A stretch of DNA of 64,000 nt. Origin: Trichomonas vaginalis G3 (Eukaryota; Parabasalia; Trichomonadida; Trichomonadidae). Position 1 is the first letter of the stretch. Each line of letters begins with the position of its first letter. The notes beneath the pieces were generated by a model. That model was not told the DNA's origin and made no database searches. It worked only from the letters and a program-made list of their open reading frames with translations. The stretch covers positions 30,596,082-30,660,081 of the forward strand of contig NC_067207.1 in the NCBI RefSeq assembly GCF_026262505.1, read 5' to 3'. Both the position numbers and the translations under genes were made by a program. Positions 10,460 to 20,935 of the stretch are shown here, in pieces.

Positions 10460-10822
10460 ATGGACGCACAGAACTTAGCGAATGCACAGCAACCTGGACA
10501 ACCAAACCCAGAGAATATTCCAAATGAAGTTAGAATACAAACTGCAATGGCAAACTATGGTCAAGTGCCAACAGATGTACAAATGCAAACTGCCATGTCA
10601 AATGACGCTGCGTTAGGTTTGCCACCATGGTATGCAAATATGAGATGGAAAGAGTTTTATACAAACCCTGAAGTGGGATATAAACAACTTTATGCAGATG
10701 ACGCGAACACAGGAGTTGACCCAGAATATGTTTTCTACCAGAGGAGAAACAGAATGTATGAGCTCCAGTTAAAGAATGCTATGGAACTCAACAGGAAACG
10801 TAAGAGACTAGGTGGACATTAG
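10460..10822 (+). CDS. Unknown small element protein, 120 aa
   Basis: A Gln/Asn/Pro-rich N-terminus contains two copies of a short motif (NEVRIQTAMANYGQ and TDVQMQTAMSNDAA). A more ordered part with WYANMRWKEFYTNPEVGYKQ and a basic end (NRKRKRLGGH) follows. No family is recognised. Whole, and almost identical in E2. It lies in a run of small genes between the methyltransferase and fibre genes and may be a virion component. Confidence 0.7.
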   Translation: MDAQNLANAQQPGQPNPENIPNEVRIQTAMANYGQVPTDVQMQTAMSNDAALGLPPWYANMRWKEFYTNPEVGYKQLYADDANTGVDPEYVFYQRRNRMYELQLKNAMELNRKRKRLGGH

Positions 10823-10840
10823 ATTTTTACATATAGTAAA

Positions 10841-11083
10841 ATGGGTTTCTTCAGTAGTATTGGAAACTTCTTCAGAAGAGTTGGAAGATGTATATGGAAT
10901 GGAATAAAATCTGTCGGAAGAGGAGTATGGAACGGAGTCAAAAATATTGGTAAAAGAGTAGGTCAGTTCGTTGGTATTATACCTAAAGACCCTGAACCAG
11001 AAGAACAAGCTCCTGTTATACAACAGCCTGAACCTGCACCACAGTCTAGTTGGCAACCAAATCCAACACCTCAACCGTATTAA
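10841..11083 (+). CDS. Small amphipathic basic protein, 80 aa (pVI-like?)
   Basis: The N-terminal half is an amphipathic, Trp/Phe-rich and basic helix (MGFFSSIGNFFRRVGRCIWN, then repeated GRG/IKSVGRGVWNGVKNIG). The C-terminal half is Pro/Gln-rich. This layout recalls membrane-active minor capsid proteins of the adenovirus pVI type reported in Polintons, but no sequence homology can be shown. Whole here; the E2 counterpart is broken. The leader TTTTTACATATAGTAAA matches other element genes. Confidence 0.6.
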   Translation: MGFFSSIGNFFRRVGRCIWNGIKSVGRGVWNGVKNIGKRVGQFVGIIPKDPEPEEQAPVIQQPEPAPQSSWQPNPTPQPY

Positions 11084-11087
11084 AAAA

Positions 11088-11936
11088 TTATATTTTTACC
11101 GTTCGATAGTAGTTGTATATGAAACTAAGTTCTAAGTAAAACGCATGGTATAATGGAATTATTCTTTTTCTTCCATCTGTAGTAAACCATACTTGAAAGT
11201 CTGAAATACTTCCACTTGGTGGTTCATATAACTTTGTAGGTTTTTCGTAAAAATCATTCATCAGACATAAGAAAGAGTTTTGTGCACCAGAAAATGAAGC
11301 ATGAACGATAATAGCATCTGGGTCGAAAACATTTTCATATGTTCCATTAGGGTTTTCGACTTCATAAAAGTCCGGGTGTACTGGATATTCTGCAGGCTGA
11401 TTTAACATCCTCATAAATCTATACCATGCCAAGTTGTTATATTTTGTAGAAATATAAACGTTTTCTCCAAGGTCTTCTATTCTATTGATTTTAACAGTTG
11501 CATTTTTCCTGTCATAAATAATATCGAGATGGTATTCTCCTTCGTCAATGTTATACTGCTTTGCATATTCGATATAGATATCGTTTATTTTTTCTTGAAA
11601 AGCTTGAAGAGTTGTTTCTAAGTTTACAAGCAAATTCACTTGTAAAAGTTTTCCCTGTTCAAATTTCTCATACATACGTTTTTCTTTGTTATAGTATCGA
11701 ACTTCAAAACCGACTGTAAATGGGAAACCATGTATGGCTTCTGAAATGAACTTCATTCTACGAAAGCCAATAGCTTTTGTGACGGATGGGTCTCTTAACC
11801 ATCTTAACGGGTAGTCAAAACGATAGCCTTCATGCTTTACGGTCTCTGTCTCAAACTTTTGACCTACATTGGTAAAAAGTTCATCTAATGGTTTAGTTGT
11901 AGCAACTCTAGAATTTTCTTTTTCTATTGAAAGCAT
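11088..11936 (-). CDS. Conserved element protein, paralogue A, 282 aa
   Basis: It is paralogous to the gene at 16306-17167 in the same element. Both share RFDYPLRWL-type, KAIGFRRM-type and SDFQVWFTT motifs and end ELSFIYNY. The N-terminus begins with KENSRVATTKPLDELFTN, also shared. The fold looks mixed or beta-rich with no signal peptide. It sits back-to-back with the fibre gene across 18 bases, so the two are probably expressed together. Function unknown; a minor virion protein is possible. Whole here, broken in E2. Confidence 0.72.
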   Translation of the reverse strand: MLSIEKENSRVATTKPLDELFTNVGQKFETETVKHEGYRFDYPLRWLRDPSVTKAIGFRRMKFISEAIHGFPFTVGFEVRYYNKEKRMYEKFEQGKLLQVNLLVNLETTLQAFQEKINDIYIEYAKQYNIDEGEYHLDIIYDRKNATVKINRIEDLGENVYISTKYNNLAWYRFMRMLNQPAEYPVHPDFYEVENPNGTYENVFDPDAIIVHASFSGAQNSFLCLMNDFYEKPTKLYEPPSGSISDFQVWFTTDGRKRIIPLYHAFYLELSFIYNYYRTVKI

Positions 11937-11954
11937 ATTTTATCTAGAATAAAA
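11937..11954. promoter_or_regulatory. Compact bidirectional promoter
   Basis: Only 18 bases (TTTTATCTAGAATAAAA core) separate the ATGs of paralogue A and the fibre gene. An almost identical core, TTTTACTTAGAATAAAA, separates another divergent pair at 27831-27848. Confidence 0.55.
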
Positions 11955-13328
11955 ATGTCAAATGAAACAGCGTCTATGAGAGAAATACAACACAACCGAC
12001 AACTCATTATACAAGCTCTAAATAAGAACACAACAAACTTTTCAAACTATTCTAAGATATCTGAGTCATTGAAAGAAGGAAATTTAAAACTGACAATAAA
12101 CCCAATGACAGATGAGTTTCTATTTCAAGACAAGAAGAACAATACTGTCTGTATAAATCCAACAAAAGGAACTTTAAACGAGAAACCTATAAATGAACTT
12201 CTTTTGAAAGCAGATGTTGACAACAAAGCTGACAAAGAATATGTAGACGATGCAATAGCAAAAGAAGAAGAAAGAGCTAACAATGCTTATGCAACAAAAG
12301 AACATACTCATCCTGAACTAGCAGACAAAACATATGTTGACAATAAAATGTCAAGTGAAGTGACAAGAGCTGAAAACGAATATTCTAAAAAGACTCATAT
12401 ACATTCTATATCTGATATTACAAACTTACAAGAAACATTAGAGACAAAAGCAAATAAGACTCATACACATACCATTGCAAATATTACAAACTTACAAGAA
12501 ACCTTAAACAGGAAAAGTGACGTTGGACATACACATACCATTGCAAATATTACAAACTTACAAGAAACCTTAAACAGGAAAAGTGACGTTGGACATACAC
12601 ATACCATTGCAAATATTACAAACTTACAAGAAACCTTAAACAGGAAAAGTGACGTTGGACATACACATAAATCCTTCACTACTGTTAGAGCAGACGACAT
12701 AATATTGAACTTTGACCTTGGTTCAAGTGCACCTTTAGAGAATCCAAGCACTAGTGTAAAAGATACTCTTAACAATTTAGATAACAGTTGCAGGAATATC
12801 GAAGATCATGCCAGAAACTTTGAAGCATATGAACTACCAACAATGTTAGATAAGAAAGCAGACAAAACAGAGCTTCAAACATTAAAGACAGAAATACTTC
12901 AAACATTATATCCTATAGGCTCTATTTATACGTCAATGAACTCTACCAGACCAGAAACAGTTCTGGGTTTTGGAACTTGGACTCAAATAGTCGACAGGTT
13001 TTTGTATTGTGCAAACTCTTCAAAGGAAACAGGTGGAAGTAAAACGATTTCAGGTGAAAATTTACCTGCACACAGTCACTACATAGATTTAAGTACATCT
13101 CAAGCAGGTTGGCATAGTCATAGATTTTGGGATTGGTCAGGAATGACAAAAGGTAAAGGATATGATGTTAAAGAGGACGTTAAGTTTGCTATAAATTGTT
13201 ACTGGAATAACACTGAGGGAGGAGGATACCATACACATCGCGTTTCAGGGTATACGCAAACAACGGGACAAAGTAAAGACTACATGCCACCTTACATGAC
13301 AGTTTACGCATGGTATAGAAATGCTTAG
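11955..13328 (+). CDS. Phage-type tail-collar fibre protein, 457 aa
   Basis: Probably the receptor-binding fibre. The middle (about residues 150-235) has 22-residue tandem repeats of the type HTHTIANITNLQETLNRKS, as in bacteriophage tail fibres. The C-terminal part from about residue 315 (YPIGSIYTSMNSTRPETVLG, FGTWTQIVDRFLY, GENLPAHSHY, MPPYMTVYAWYR) matches the collar or short-tail-fibre domain of the T4 gp10/gp12 type. The N-terminal part has coiled-coil character. It is whole here with about three full repeats; E2 has about seven and a different segment before the collar. The end overlaps the integrase gene tail to tail by four bases. Confidence 0.85.
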   Translation: MSNETASMREIQHNRQLIIQALNKNTTNFSNYSKISESLKEGNLKLTINPMTDEFLFQDKKNNTVCINPTKGTLNEKPINELLLKADVDNKADKEYVDDAIAKEEERANNAYATKEHTHPELADKTYVDNKMSSEVTRAENEYSKKTHIHSISDITNLQETLETKANKTHTHTIANITNLQETLNRKSDVGHTHTIANITNLQETLNRKSDVGHTHTIANITNLQETLNRKSDVGHTHKSFTTVRADDIILNFDLGSSAPLENPSTSVKDTLNNLDNSCRNIEDHARNFEAYELPTMLDKKADKTELQTLKTEILQTLYPIGSIYTSMNSTRPETVLGFGTWTQIVDRFLYCANSSKETGGSKTISGENLPAHSHYIDLSTSQAGWHSHRFWDWSGMTKGKGYDVKEDVKFAINCYWNNTEGGGYHTHRVSGYTQTTGQSKDYMPPYMTVYAWYRNA

Positions 13329-14283
13329 TCGTCATTTTCAACTTCTTTAGCATATTCGTCAGGAGTTGTCTTATATTTGTTAGGAACTGTCTTTGAAAGT
13401 ATACCACCTTGAACTTTGACAAGTTTGAAACGAGGTCTGGCAATAGTAGTTTTATCTTCTGCTTGCAGTGTGTACATTTTGCCATGTTTGCCTAAAACTT
13501 CATAATATTCTCTTGTATACTTTCTTCTATTTTTACGAACACGAATGTGAGTACCTGTCGGGTTCCCATTGTTGTCATAGTCAATAGTATTTTCATATGG
13601 GTCGCGTTTAGGTATTTCTATTTTTACTTTGTCACCTTTCTGAAGTTTGAAGCCCGGCATTCTTTCTTGTTTGTCTCTTTTGACTAAATTATTAAATATA
13701 TAGTCTTTCTCTAAGTCAGGGTTGTTTTTCATTCTTCGGGGGAATGGTTTCCCAAACCTTTTTGTTTACGGCTATTGTAAATATTTAAAACTTGTCTCAT
13801 CTTTGCCATGGAGAAGTGTCTATATTTGTCGTCATATGACATTTCATTTGCTTCACCACCTTGTGGTTGGTTTAAGTCTCTTAACATTTTTATACAACCG
13901 TCAATGACACCAAGAGCAGAATGGTTTTGGTCGACAATGAAATATTGGTTTACATTTTTTGAACGCAGATAGTTTTTAATATCGTCTGATTTGAAAGAAC
14001 TTTCACAGTCAGATGTCAGTTTTGTTGGATGGTATTTGTCAACGAATATTGTCAAAGCAGTTTTCACATCTAAAATATTTTTGGACCATAATGGTATGGC
14101 TTCACAGTATCTTGTGTTTTGACCGACAAATATTAGCCAGTATGGTGGTCCATCTGTTCTAACTCTCGGAATGTTTTCCAAGATATCCATAAACCAAGCA
14201 TTTGGTGTTGAACTAAAGATTTTTATCATGAGTGCTTTTTTTGTTGCCTTAGAAACATAGGGGTCCTTGTTTGGATTCGTCAT
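13325..14283 (-). pseudogene. rve-type Polinton integrase, broken (about one break)
   Basis: The retrovirus-like integrase of Polintons, which joins element ends to the target. The whole copy is in E2 (42755-43714), where motifs are described. Read leftwards, it lies between the 133-aa gene (head to head) and the fibre gene (tail to tail). Confidence 0.85.
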
Positions 14284-14300
14284 TTTTTAACCCATAAGAA

Positions 14301-14702
14301 ATGGGTTTATTTGGCGCATTAGCAGGAGTCGCATCTAGATTTTTACCCGCAGTGGGAACAATAGCCAGAGGTGTATTTGGAGTTGGAAGGAAGATTTTGA
14401 GTACATTAGGTATACTTAAAGAGAAAGCACAACCTATTATACAAACTGTACAGAAAGGTTGGGATGTAGCACGAGATGCAACAAATCTTATTCCAAATCC
14501 TGAAACAAGAGGAAAAGTTCAAGGATGGATGGACAATGTAGGAAGACAAGCAGGAAACTATTATAACAAAGCAAATGACTACTATAACCAAGCAGGACAC
14601 TATTATGGACCAGGTGAAAGATTCTTTAACAGAGGATATAACCATGCACAACAGTGGGTAAACAATAACCAACCTCAACCGCCTCAAACTTGGGGAATGT
14701 AA
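14301..14702 (+). CDS. Gly/Ala-rich N-terminus, Asn/Tyr-rich C-terminus protein, 133 aa
   Basis: It begins with a hydrophobic Gly/Ala helix (MGLFGALAGVASRFLPAVGT) and continues with an amphipathic stretch and a tail rich in Tyr, Asn, Gln and Pro. The plan resembles the 80-aa protein at 10841 and the pVI-like class of membrane-active capsid proteins; that is inference. Whole in E1 and E2. Divergent from the integrase across 17 bases. Confidence 0.65.
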   Translation: MGLFGALAGVASRFLPAVGTIARGVFGVGRKILSTLGILKEKAQPIIQTVQKGWDVARDATNLIPNPETRGKVQGWMDNVGRQAGNYYNKANDYYNQAGHYYGPGERFFNRGYNHAQQWVNNNQPQPPQTWGM

Positions 14703-14723
14703 AATTTTTTTACTGAGATGAAA

Positions 14724-14880
14724 TGAACAATACAGCATTGAGACAAATGGGTTCAAGATGGATTTGTCGGCTTCCAGCAGTTACACAAACGTGTTTGTCA
14801 AGTTCTTCCTATACCTCAGGAAGTTTTAGACCGACTTAAAAAACCTAAACAACCAGTTGAAAAACAAACCAAAACTAAAA
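14724..14880 (+). pseudogene. Small 50-aa element gene, broken in E1
   Basis: Equivalent of the whole E2 gene at 44152-44304, preceded by the TTTTTACTGAGATGAA leader shared with the next gene. About one break. Function unknown. Confidence 0.55.
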
Positions 14881-14896
14881 TTTTTACTGAGATGAA

Positions 14897-15480
14897 ATGA
14901 CCGAAGAAGTTGAAACGGTAGATTTGACACCACAAACAAAAAGTTCAGAACCATTGTCAAAACCTGTCAAAGAACTTACAGATGAAGAGAAAATTCAATA
15001 ATAGAAAGTGCCAGGTCTGGAAATACAAACCCTAACTACAAAAGTCACTTTTCATAAAAATGGAACGGCTAGTATCTCAAAAAAGAAACAGACTCTCACA
15101 AATAAAATATTGAAGTCTGAAGGAGCTTTCGAGACAACAGATGGAAAAGTTTACTTCACTGACCAACAGTTCATTATAGAACATCTCATTGACTTAGAGT
15201 CGAAATATTCTAAACTTTACAACAAACACAAAAAGTTGAAAGGAAAACAAAACAAATGGCATATGATATTTATGAAGATGTTGACGACACAACTGTTCCT
15301 GCAAGTGAAGTAAAGTCAGAGAAACCGAAAAGTGACGAAAAAACCGATAGAAGAAGAAAAACCAAAAACTGAAGATAAACCAAAACCAAAGTTTAGTTTG
15401 GAAACTAAACCAAGTCAACCTTCATTAGCTGGTATGGGTTGGCGTCAAAGACTTATGGCAGCAGGCGGTTATGTAAAGTA
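14897..15480 (+). pseudogene. Unknown 194-aa element gene, broken in E1
   Basis: Equivalent of the whole E2 gene at 44324-44908, with about three breaks. It begins with the same leader and MTEEVETVDLTP. Function unknown. Confidence 0.65.
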
Positions 15481-15510
15481 AAGAAAAAATATTTTTTTAT
15501 TTTTATAAAA

Positions 15511-16149
15511 ATGCCCCCATATAGAATGGATAGAAAATCTGCTAGAATAAAAGCAGAGTTGCAAAGATATGGTTGGAGAGTTTCGAAGAAGTTTAAATAT
15601 AGGAAGGGAAGACCCATAAAAGTCTATGACAAATTGTCTGGTCTTCGCTACGAAATGGATTTGGAAACAGCACGTGCCAATTATCCAAACAGACTAGAGA
15701 GGTTAGAAGAAGAACGTCTTATGGACATGCCTTTCGATGTTAGTGAACCTCAAGTTGAAGGACACGACGGCTTTGCCAGATTCTACTGGAAACATGACGA
15801 ACAATTGCATCCTTTGAGAAGGAAAAAAGGAAAAGGTGAAGACACACATGCTCCCATGGAAAGAACAAGATATGCATATGAAAAGTACCGTGAAGTTAGA
15901 AGTCAAATTACATCTGGTCGAACTTTTACAGTAAACTTTGACGAAGGAAAGAACAAAGAAGGCTTCATGGGAGTACTTGCTGCCATACAAGACGGAAATA
16001 AGAAAGGACACAATCTCAGATTGACCATAACAGATTTGGATGGTCACATTTACTATGCACATGGCAATGTCACAAAGCTGCAATGCTTCTTGACGCTTTC
16101 AAGACTACAAAGAGAGAACAAATGGTTGACTCCGACTCAGACATTTTGA
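15511..16149 (+). CDS. Unknown basic protein present only in E1, 212 aa
   Basis: The ATG at 15511 is chosen because it follows the typical leader AATATTTTTTTATTTTTAT; an upstream in-frame start would run through that leader. The protein is basic (MPPYRMDRKSARIKAELQRY), has a charged middle and an ordered C-terminus with LRLTITDLDGHIYYAHGNVT. No family recognised. At this position E2 has the HNH endonuclease gene instead. A short remnant resembling both ends of the HNH gene lies just downstream at about 16224-16285, so this is a site of gene exchange. Confidence 0.65.
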   Translation: MPPYRMDRKSARIKAELQRYGWRVSKKFKYRKGRPIKVYDKLSGLRYEMDLETARANYPNRLERLEEERLMDMPFDVSEPQVEGHDGFARFYWKHDEQLHPLRRKKGKGEDTHAPMERTRYAYEKYREVRSQITSGRTFTVNFDEGKNKEGFMGVLAAIQDGNKKGHNLRLTITDLDGHIYYAHGNVTKLQCFLTLSRLQRENKWLTPTQTF

Positions 16150-16305
16150 ATGCAATTGAAGGAATTGCAAGTGTCAAGTTCGAATGGTACCAACCTAACC
16201 CTCAAGCAGTCAGACAACATGCTGGACCGTTGGGAAACTTGTTTGTTAGATGAGAAATATGAAATGGCATACCATTTTAAAACAATATATTTTTACATAT
16301 ATTAA

Positions 16306-17167
16306 ATGCTTCAGGTTGAAAAACAAAGAACAAAAGTAACAGATACAAAACCGTTAGACTATATCTTTACAAATGCTGGTAGGACTATTTTCAGATGAAG
16401 AAATTTCATCCCGAGCATACAGGTTTGACTATCCAATTCGTTGGCTTCAAAGTCCTTCAGATGCAAAGGCAATAGGATTTAGAAGAGTTTTGTTTTCAAA
16501 TAGAACTAACGCATTTATGTTCGCAGTATATTTTCATGGGCAGTATAAAGGTTCTGATGGTCTAATAGACAAATTTGACGAAATGAGAATCTTTACAGTT
16601 CGTTCAGACGAAAGTCTTGAGAAAACTCTAAATGACTTTCAAACTCAAATGAACAAATATTATTGGGAATTTCAAGAAAAATACGACTCTTTACTAAATG
16701 GAACATACTATCTGAAACTAGAATATGACAAGATGAACTCCACCGTTTCATTTCAAAAGATTGAAATTAACCCTCCAAGAGATACAGAGTTTTTATTTTG
16801 GGGAGTAGACAAACGTTCTTGGGCACAATTTCTTCGGTTACTAAACCAGAACGAACCATTACCACCAGATGGTCCATTTAAATTTATACTTCCACCAGCA
16901 GATTTGACAGTTTATAGAAACGTGTTTGACCCTCAAAATGTTATGTGTCATGCAAGTTTCAGTTCAAGCAACAATAGTTTTCTATGTATTGGTAAGGACT
17001 TTTATGACTTTGCTTCTAAATTCTACGAACCACCTAGTAACAGTTTCTCTGACTTTCAAGTTTGGTTCACAACAAATGGTGTGCAACATATTGTTCCATT
17101 GTACTATGACTTTTATCTCGAATTGTCTTTCATATATAACTACGGAAAAGTGCTGAAAAAGTATTGA
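16306..17167 (+). pseudogene. Conserved element protein, paralogue B, broken in E1 (about one break)
   Basis: Equivalent of the whole E2 gene at 45675-46535 and paralogue of the protein at 11088-11936. The start follows the leader ATATATTTTTACATATATTA. The stop is followed at once by the AGATCT repeat array. Confidence 0.75.
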
Positions 17168-17179
17168 AAAATAAAGTTT

Positions 17180-18060
17180 AGGTGAAGAGGTTAGATCTCA
17201 CCTCTTTTTTCACCTAATTTTTCACCCGTTTTTTCACCCTCTTGAATTTTCATGAATTTCCTTAAGATAGAAAAAAAGTGAGTTAAAATGAGATGTTTAC
17301 TGAAGGGGTCACCATGTCACCGGGTAACCATGTGTCACCAGGTAAACTAACTTCTTTTAAAAAATGAGACAACATGACATTTTGACAACAGTCGGGAAAA
17401 TGTCAAGACTTCTTCATCGTAACGAGTGTAAATGAACCAAAAATATATTTTAGGTGAAGAGGTTAGATCTCACCTCTTTTTTCACCTCTTTTTTCACCCT
17501 CTTGAATTTTCATGAATTTCCTTAAGATAGAAAAAAAGTGAGTTAAAATGAGATGTTTACTGAAGGGGTCACCATGTCACCGGGTAACCATGTGTCACCA
17601 GGTAAACTAACTTCTTTTAAAAAATGAGACAACATGACATTTTGACAACAGTCGGGAAAATGTCAAGACTTCTTCATCGTAACGAGTGTAAATGAACCAA
17701 AAATATATTTTAGGTGAAGAGGTTAGATCTCACCTCTTTTTTCACCTCTTTTTTCACCCTCTTGAATTTTCATGAATTTCCTTAAGATAGAAAAAAAGTG
17801 AGTTAAAATGAGATGTTTACTGAAGGGGTCACCATGTTACCGGGTAACCATGTGTCACCAGGTAAACTAACTTCTTTTAAAAAATGAGACAACATGACAT
17901 TTTGACAACAGTCGGGAAAATGTCAAGACTTCTTCATCGTAACGAGTGTAAATGAACCAAAAATATATTTTAGGTGAAGAGGTGAGATCTCACCTGTTTT
18001 TTCACCTGTTTTTTCACCCGTTGAATTTTCATGAATTTCCTTAAGATAAAAAAAAGTGAG
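17180..18060 (+). repeat. AGATCT-centred repeat array, forward orientation
   Basis: Four units with periods of about 272, 260 and 260 bases. Each starts AGGTGAAGAGGT(T/G)AGATCTCACC and continues with further CACC blocks separated by T-runs, then a shared spacer (ACCATGTCACCGGG, GTCAAGACTTCTTCATCG) and AAATATATTTT. AGATCT cores lie at 17193, 17465, 17725 and 17985. GGTGA on the left pairs with TCACC on the right, so each core can form a hairpin. The units are nearly identical, implying recent amplification or homogenisation. Confidence 0.85.
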
Positions 18061-18103
18061 TTAGTATTTTTAAAAAAATATTTTTTATTTTTATTGTAAG
18101 AAC

Positions 18104-19018
18104 ATGTTAGCAACAACTTCACCAAACTCTTTAGTTATGAACCCAACTTCAATGTTAGTAGAGATGAAAAGCTTCATTCCTTCTTCATATACTTTTGAGA
18201 CAGAAATCCAGAAGATAAAGCAAGAACTTCTCCAAGGAGATTTAGATTGCACTGCAAAAGATGAAACAAATGAACAATATCTTTATGAAATGGAGGACCT
18301 CATCGACCATCTACCTAAACTTCCTGAAATACAACAACAAAAGCTTACTATTCCTGAATTCGATGAAATAGAAGTAAAAACAACTGACTCAGTAGAAATA
18401 AAGAAGTTCATACGTAAGGTTAACTATGAGTTTCTTGGATTTCATTGCAACCATAAGGTTATGGACAAAGACTGCGATATGGTATATAAGAATGTTTCTG
18501 ACATATATAAATCTGAAGAATTTAAGACCTACGACAACTTTGTTTCGTTAGTTGCAAAATGTGTATGGCAGATAAGAGATAAAGATAGAAGAGGTAAAAT
18601 ATGGAACGAACAGATAAAACCAGCAACTTTTGAGTTAAAGAAAACCATTGACGCTATAGTTGTACTTGCAGGACAAATTTCAATGTACAATGCTAAAATG
18701 AACCCACAATGTTCTAAATGTAAAGCAGCAATGAGGAAATATAACTACTCCGTCAAAGAGATAGAACGTATGCGAAACGACTATGCTGACTTAAAGAAAG
18801 AAGCAGAGAAACCAGCAGAAAACAAAATGGACATGTTAGCATTTCTAAACAAAAACTATCCAACAGCTGACGATTTCCTTCTTTCAGATGTCAAGAAGAA
18901 ATATAAAGAAACATTCGGCATTGTTAAAACATTCGATGTACTAAAAGAAGAAATAGAAGCTACAAAATTGTTTAGAATTTCAAATATACATCGTACAATT
19001 CATGTAAAACGCTTATAA
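18104..19018 (+). CDS. Unknown protein bracketed by inverted repeat arrays, 304 aa
   Basis: Mostly helical and charged. A CSKC pair occurs in the middle (NPQCSKCKAAMRKYN) with other Cys/His (FHCNHKVMDKDC), which may be a small metal site. The C-terminal part (about residues 250-304) is basic. No family recognised. The leader TATTTTTTATTTTTATT is typical of element genes. A short stretch of its coding sequence (NYPTADDFLLS) is repeated in the array at about 19541 and 20236. A diverged copy lies in E2. A DNA-binding or replication role is a guess. Confidence 0.7.
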   Translation: MLATTSPNSLVMNPTSMLVEMKSFIPSSYTFETEIQKIKQELLQGDLDCTAKDETNEQYLYEMEDLIDHLPKLPEIQQQKLTIPEFDEIEVKTTDSVEIKKFIRKVNYEFLGFHCNHKVMDKDCDMVYKNVSDIYKSEEFKTYDNFVSLVAKCVWQIRDKDRRGKIWNEQIKPATFELKKTIDAIVVLAGQISMYNAKMNPQCSKCKAAMRKYNYSVKEIERMRNDYADLKKEAEKPAENKMDMLAFLNKNYPTADDFLLSDVKKKYKETFGIVKTFDVLKEEIEATKLFRISNIHRTIHVKRL

Positions 19019-19023
19019 AATAA

Positions 19024-20900
19024 CTGGGGTGAAAAAAGAGGTGAGATCTAACCTGTTTTCTCACCTCTTCACCTAAAATATATTTTTGGGTCATTTACGC
19101 TCATTGCGATGAAGAAGTCTTGACATTTTCCCGACTGTTGTCAAAATGTCATGTTGTCTCATTTTTTCAGAGAAGTTAAATTACCTGGTAGCACATGGTA
19201 ACATGGTAGCACCTACAGTTCTTCACCTAAAATATATTTTTGGTTCATTTACACTCATTGCGATGAAGAAGTCTTGACATTTTCCCGACTGTTGTCAAAA
19301 TGTCATGTTGTCTCATTTTTTAAAAGAAGTTAGTTTACCTGGTAGCACATGGTAACATGGTAGCACCTACAGTTCTTCACCTAAAATATATTTTTGGTTC
19401 ATTTACACTCATTGCGATGAAATCATGACAAAACATATACGATGAAGTTTATTTCCTGTGTTGTTGTCAAAATGTCATGTTGTCTCATTTTTTCAGAGAA
19501 GTTAAATTACCTGGTAGCACATGGTAACATGGTAGCACCTAAAAACTATCCAACTGCTGACGATTTCCTTCTATCTTAAGGAAATTCATGAAAATTCAAC
19601 GGGTGAAAAAAGAGGTGAGAAAAGAGGTTAGATCTCACCTCTTCACCTAAAATATATTTTTGCCGAATTCTGTATAAAATTCTGAGTAAAATGGCATATG
19701 GAACACATACTTTTTCAGTAAGGACATATGAGGTGAGAAAAGAGGTGAAAAAAGAGGTTAGATCTCACCTCTTCACCTAAAATATATTTTTATTGAATTC
19801 TGTATAAAATTCTGAGTAAAATGACCTATGGAACACATACTTTTTCAGTAAGGACATATGGGGTGAAAAAAGAGGTGAAAAAACGGGTGAGAAAACGGGT
19901 GAGATCTAACCTCTTCACCTAAAATATATTTTTGGTTCATTTACACTCATTGCGATGAAGAAGTCTTGACATTTTCCTGTGTTGTTGTCAAAATGTCATG
20001 TTGTCTCATTTTTTAAAAGAAGTTAGTTTACCTGGTAGCACATGGTAACATGGTAGCACCTACAGTTCTTCACCTAAAATATATTTTTGGTTCATTTACA
20101 CTCATTGCGATGAAATCATGACAAAACATATACGATGAAGTTTATTTCCTGTGTTGTTGTCAAAATGTCATGTTGTCTCATTTTTTCAGAGAAGTTAAAT
20201 TACCTGGTAGCACATGGTAACATGGTAGCACCTAAAAACTATCCAACTGCTGACGATTTCCTTCTATCTTAAGGAAATTCATGAAAATTCAACGGGTGAA
20301 AAAAGAGGTGAGAAAAGAGGTTAGATCTCACCTCTTCACCTAAAATATATTTTTGCCGAATTCTGTATAAAATTCTGAGTAAAATGGCATATGGAACACA
20401 TACTTTTTCAGTAAGGACATATGAGGTGAGAAAAGAGGTGAAAAAAGAGGTTAGATCTCACCTCTTCACCTAAAATATATTTTTTATTGAATTCTGTATA
20501 AAATTCTGAGTAAAATGACCTATGGAACACATACTTTTTCAGTAAGGACATATGGGGTGAAAAAAGAGGTGAAAAAACGGGTGAGAAAACGGGTGAGATC
20601 TAACCTCTTCACCTAAAATATATTTTTGGTTCATTTACACTCATTGCGATGAAGAAGTCTTGACATTTTCCTGTGTTGTTGTCTAAATGTCATGTTGTCT
20701 CATTTTTTCAGAGAAGTTAAATTACCTGGTAGCACATGGTAACATGGTAGCACCTACAGTTCTTCACCTAAAATATATTTTTATTGAATTCTGTATAAAA
20801 TTCTGAGTAAAATGGCATATGGAACACATACTTTTTCAGTAAGGACATATGAGGTGAAAAAAGAGGTGAGAAAACGGGTGAGATCTAACCATCTACCCTA
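19024..20900 (-). repeat. AGATCT-centred repeat array, inverted orientation
   Basis: About eight AGATCT cores (19044, 19630, 19760, 19902, 20323, 20453, 20596, 20881), with the GGTGA blocks now on the left and the single CACC arm on the right, i.e. opposite to the array at 17180-18060. Each is followed by CACCTAAAATATATTTTT. A block of about 690 bases (19377-20072 type) is itself repeated. Segments include a fragment of the 304-aa gene and a GAATTCTGTATAAAATTCTG module. Confidence 0.85.
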
Positions 20901-20935
20901 AAATATATTTTTGCTGAAAAAAATGACCAAATTCC

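Noticed and set aside
17180-18060. Rho-independent bacterial-type terminators
   Set aside because: GGTGA/TCACC hairpins with T-runs look similar, but the genome is eukaryotic and the units are amplified in arrays far from simple gene ends; a repeat call is safer.
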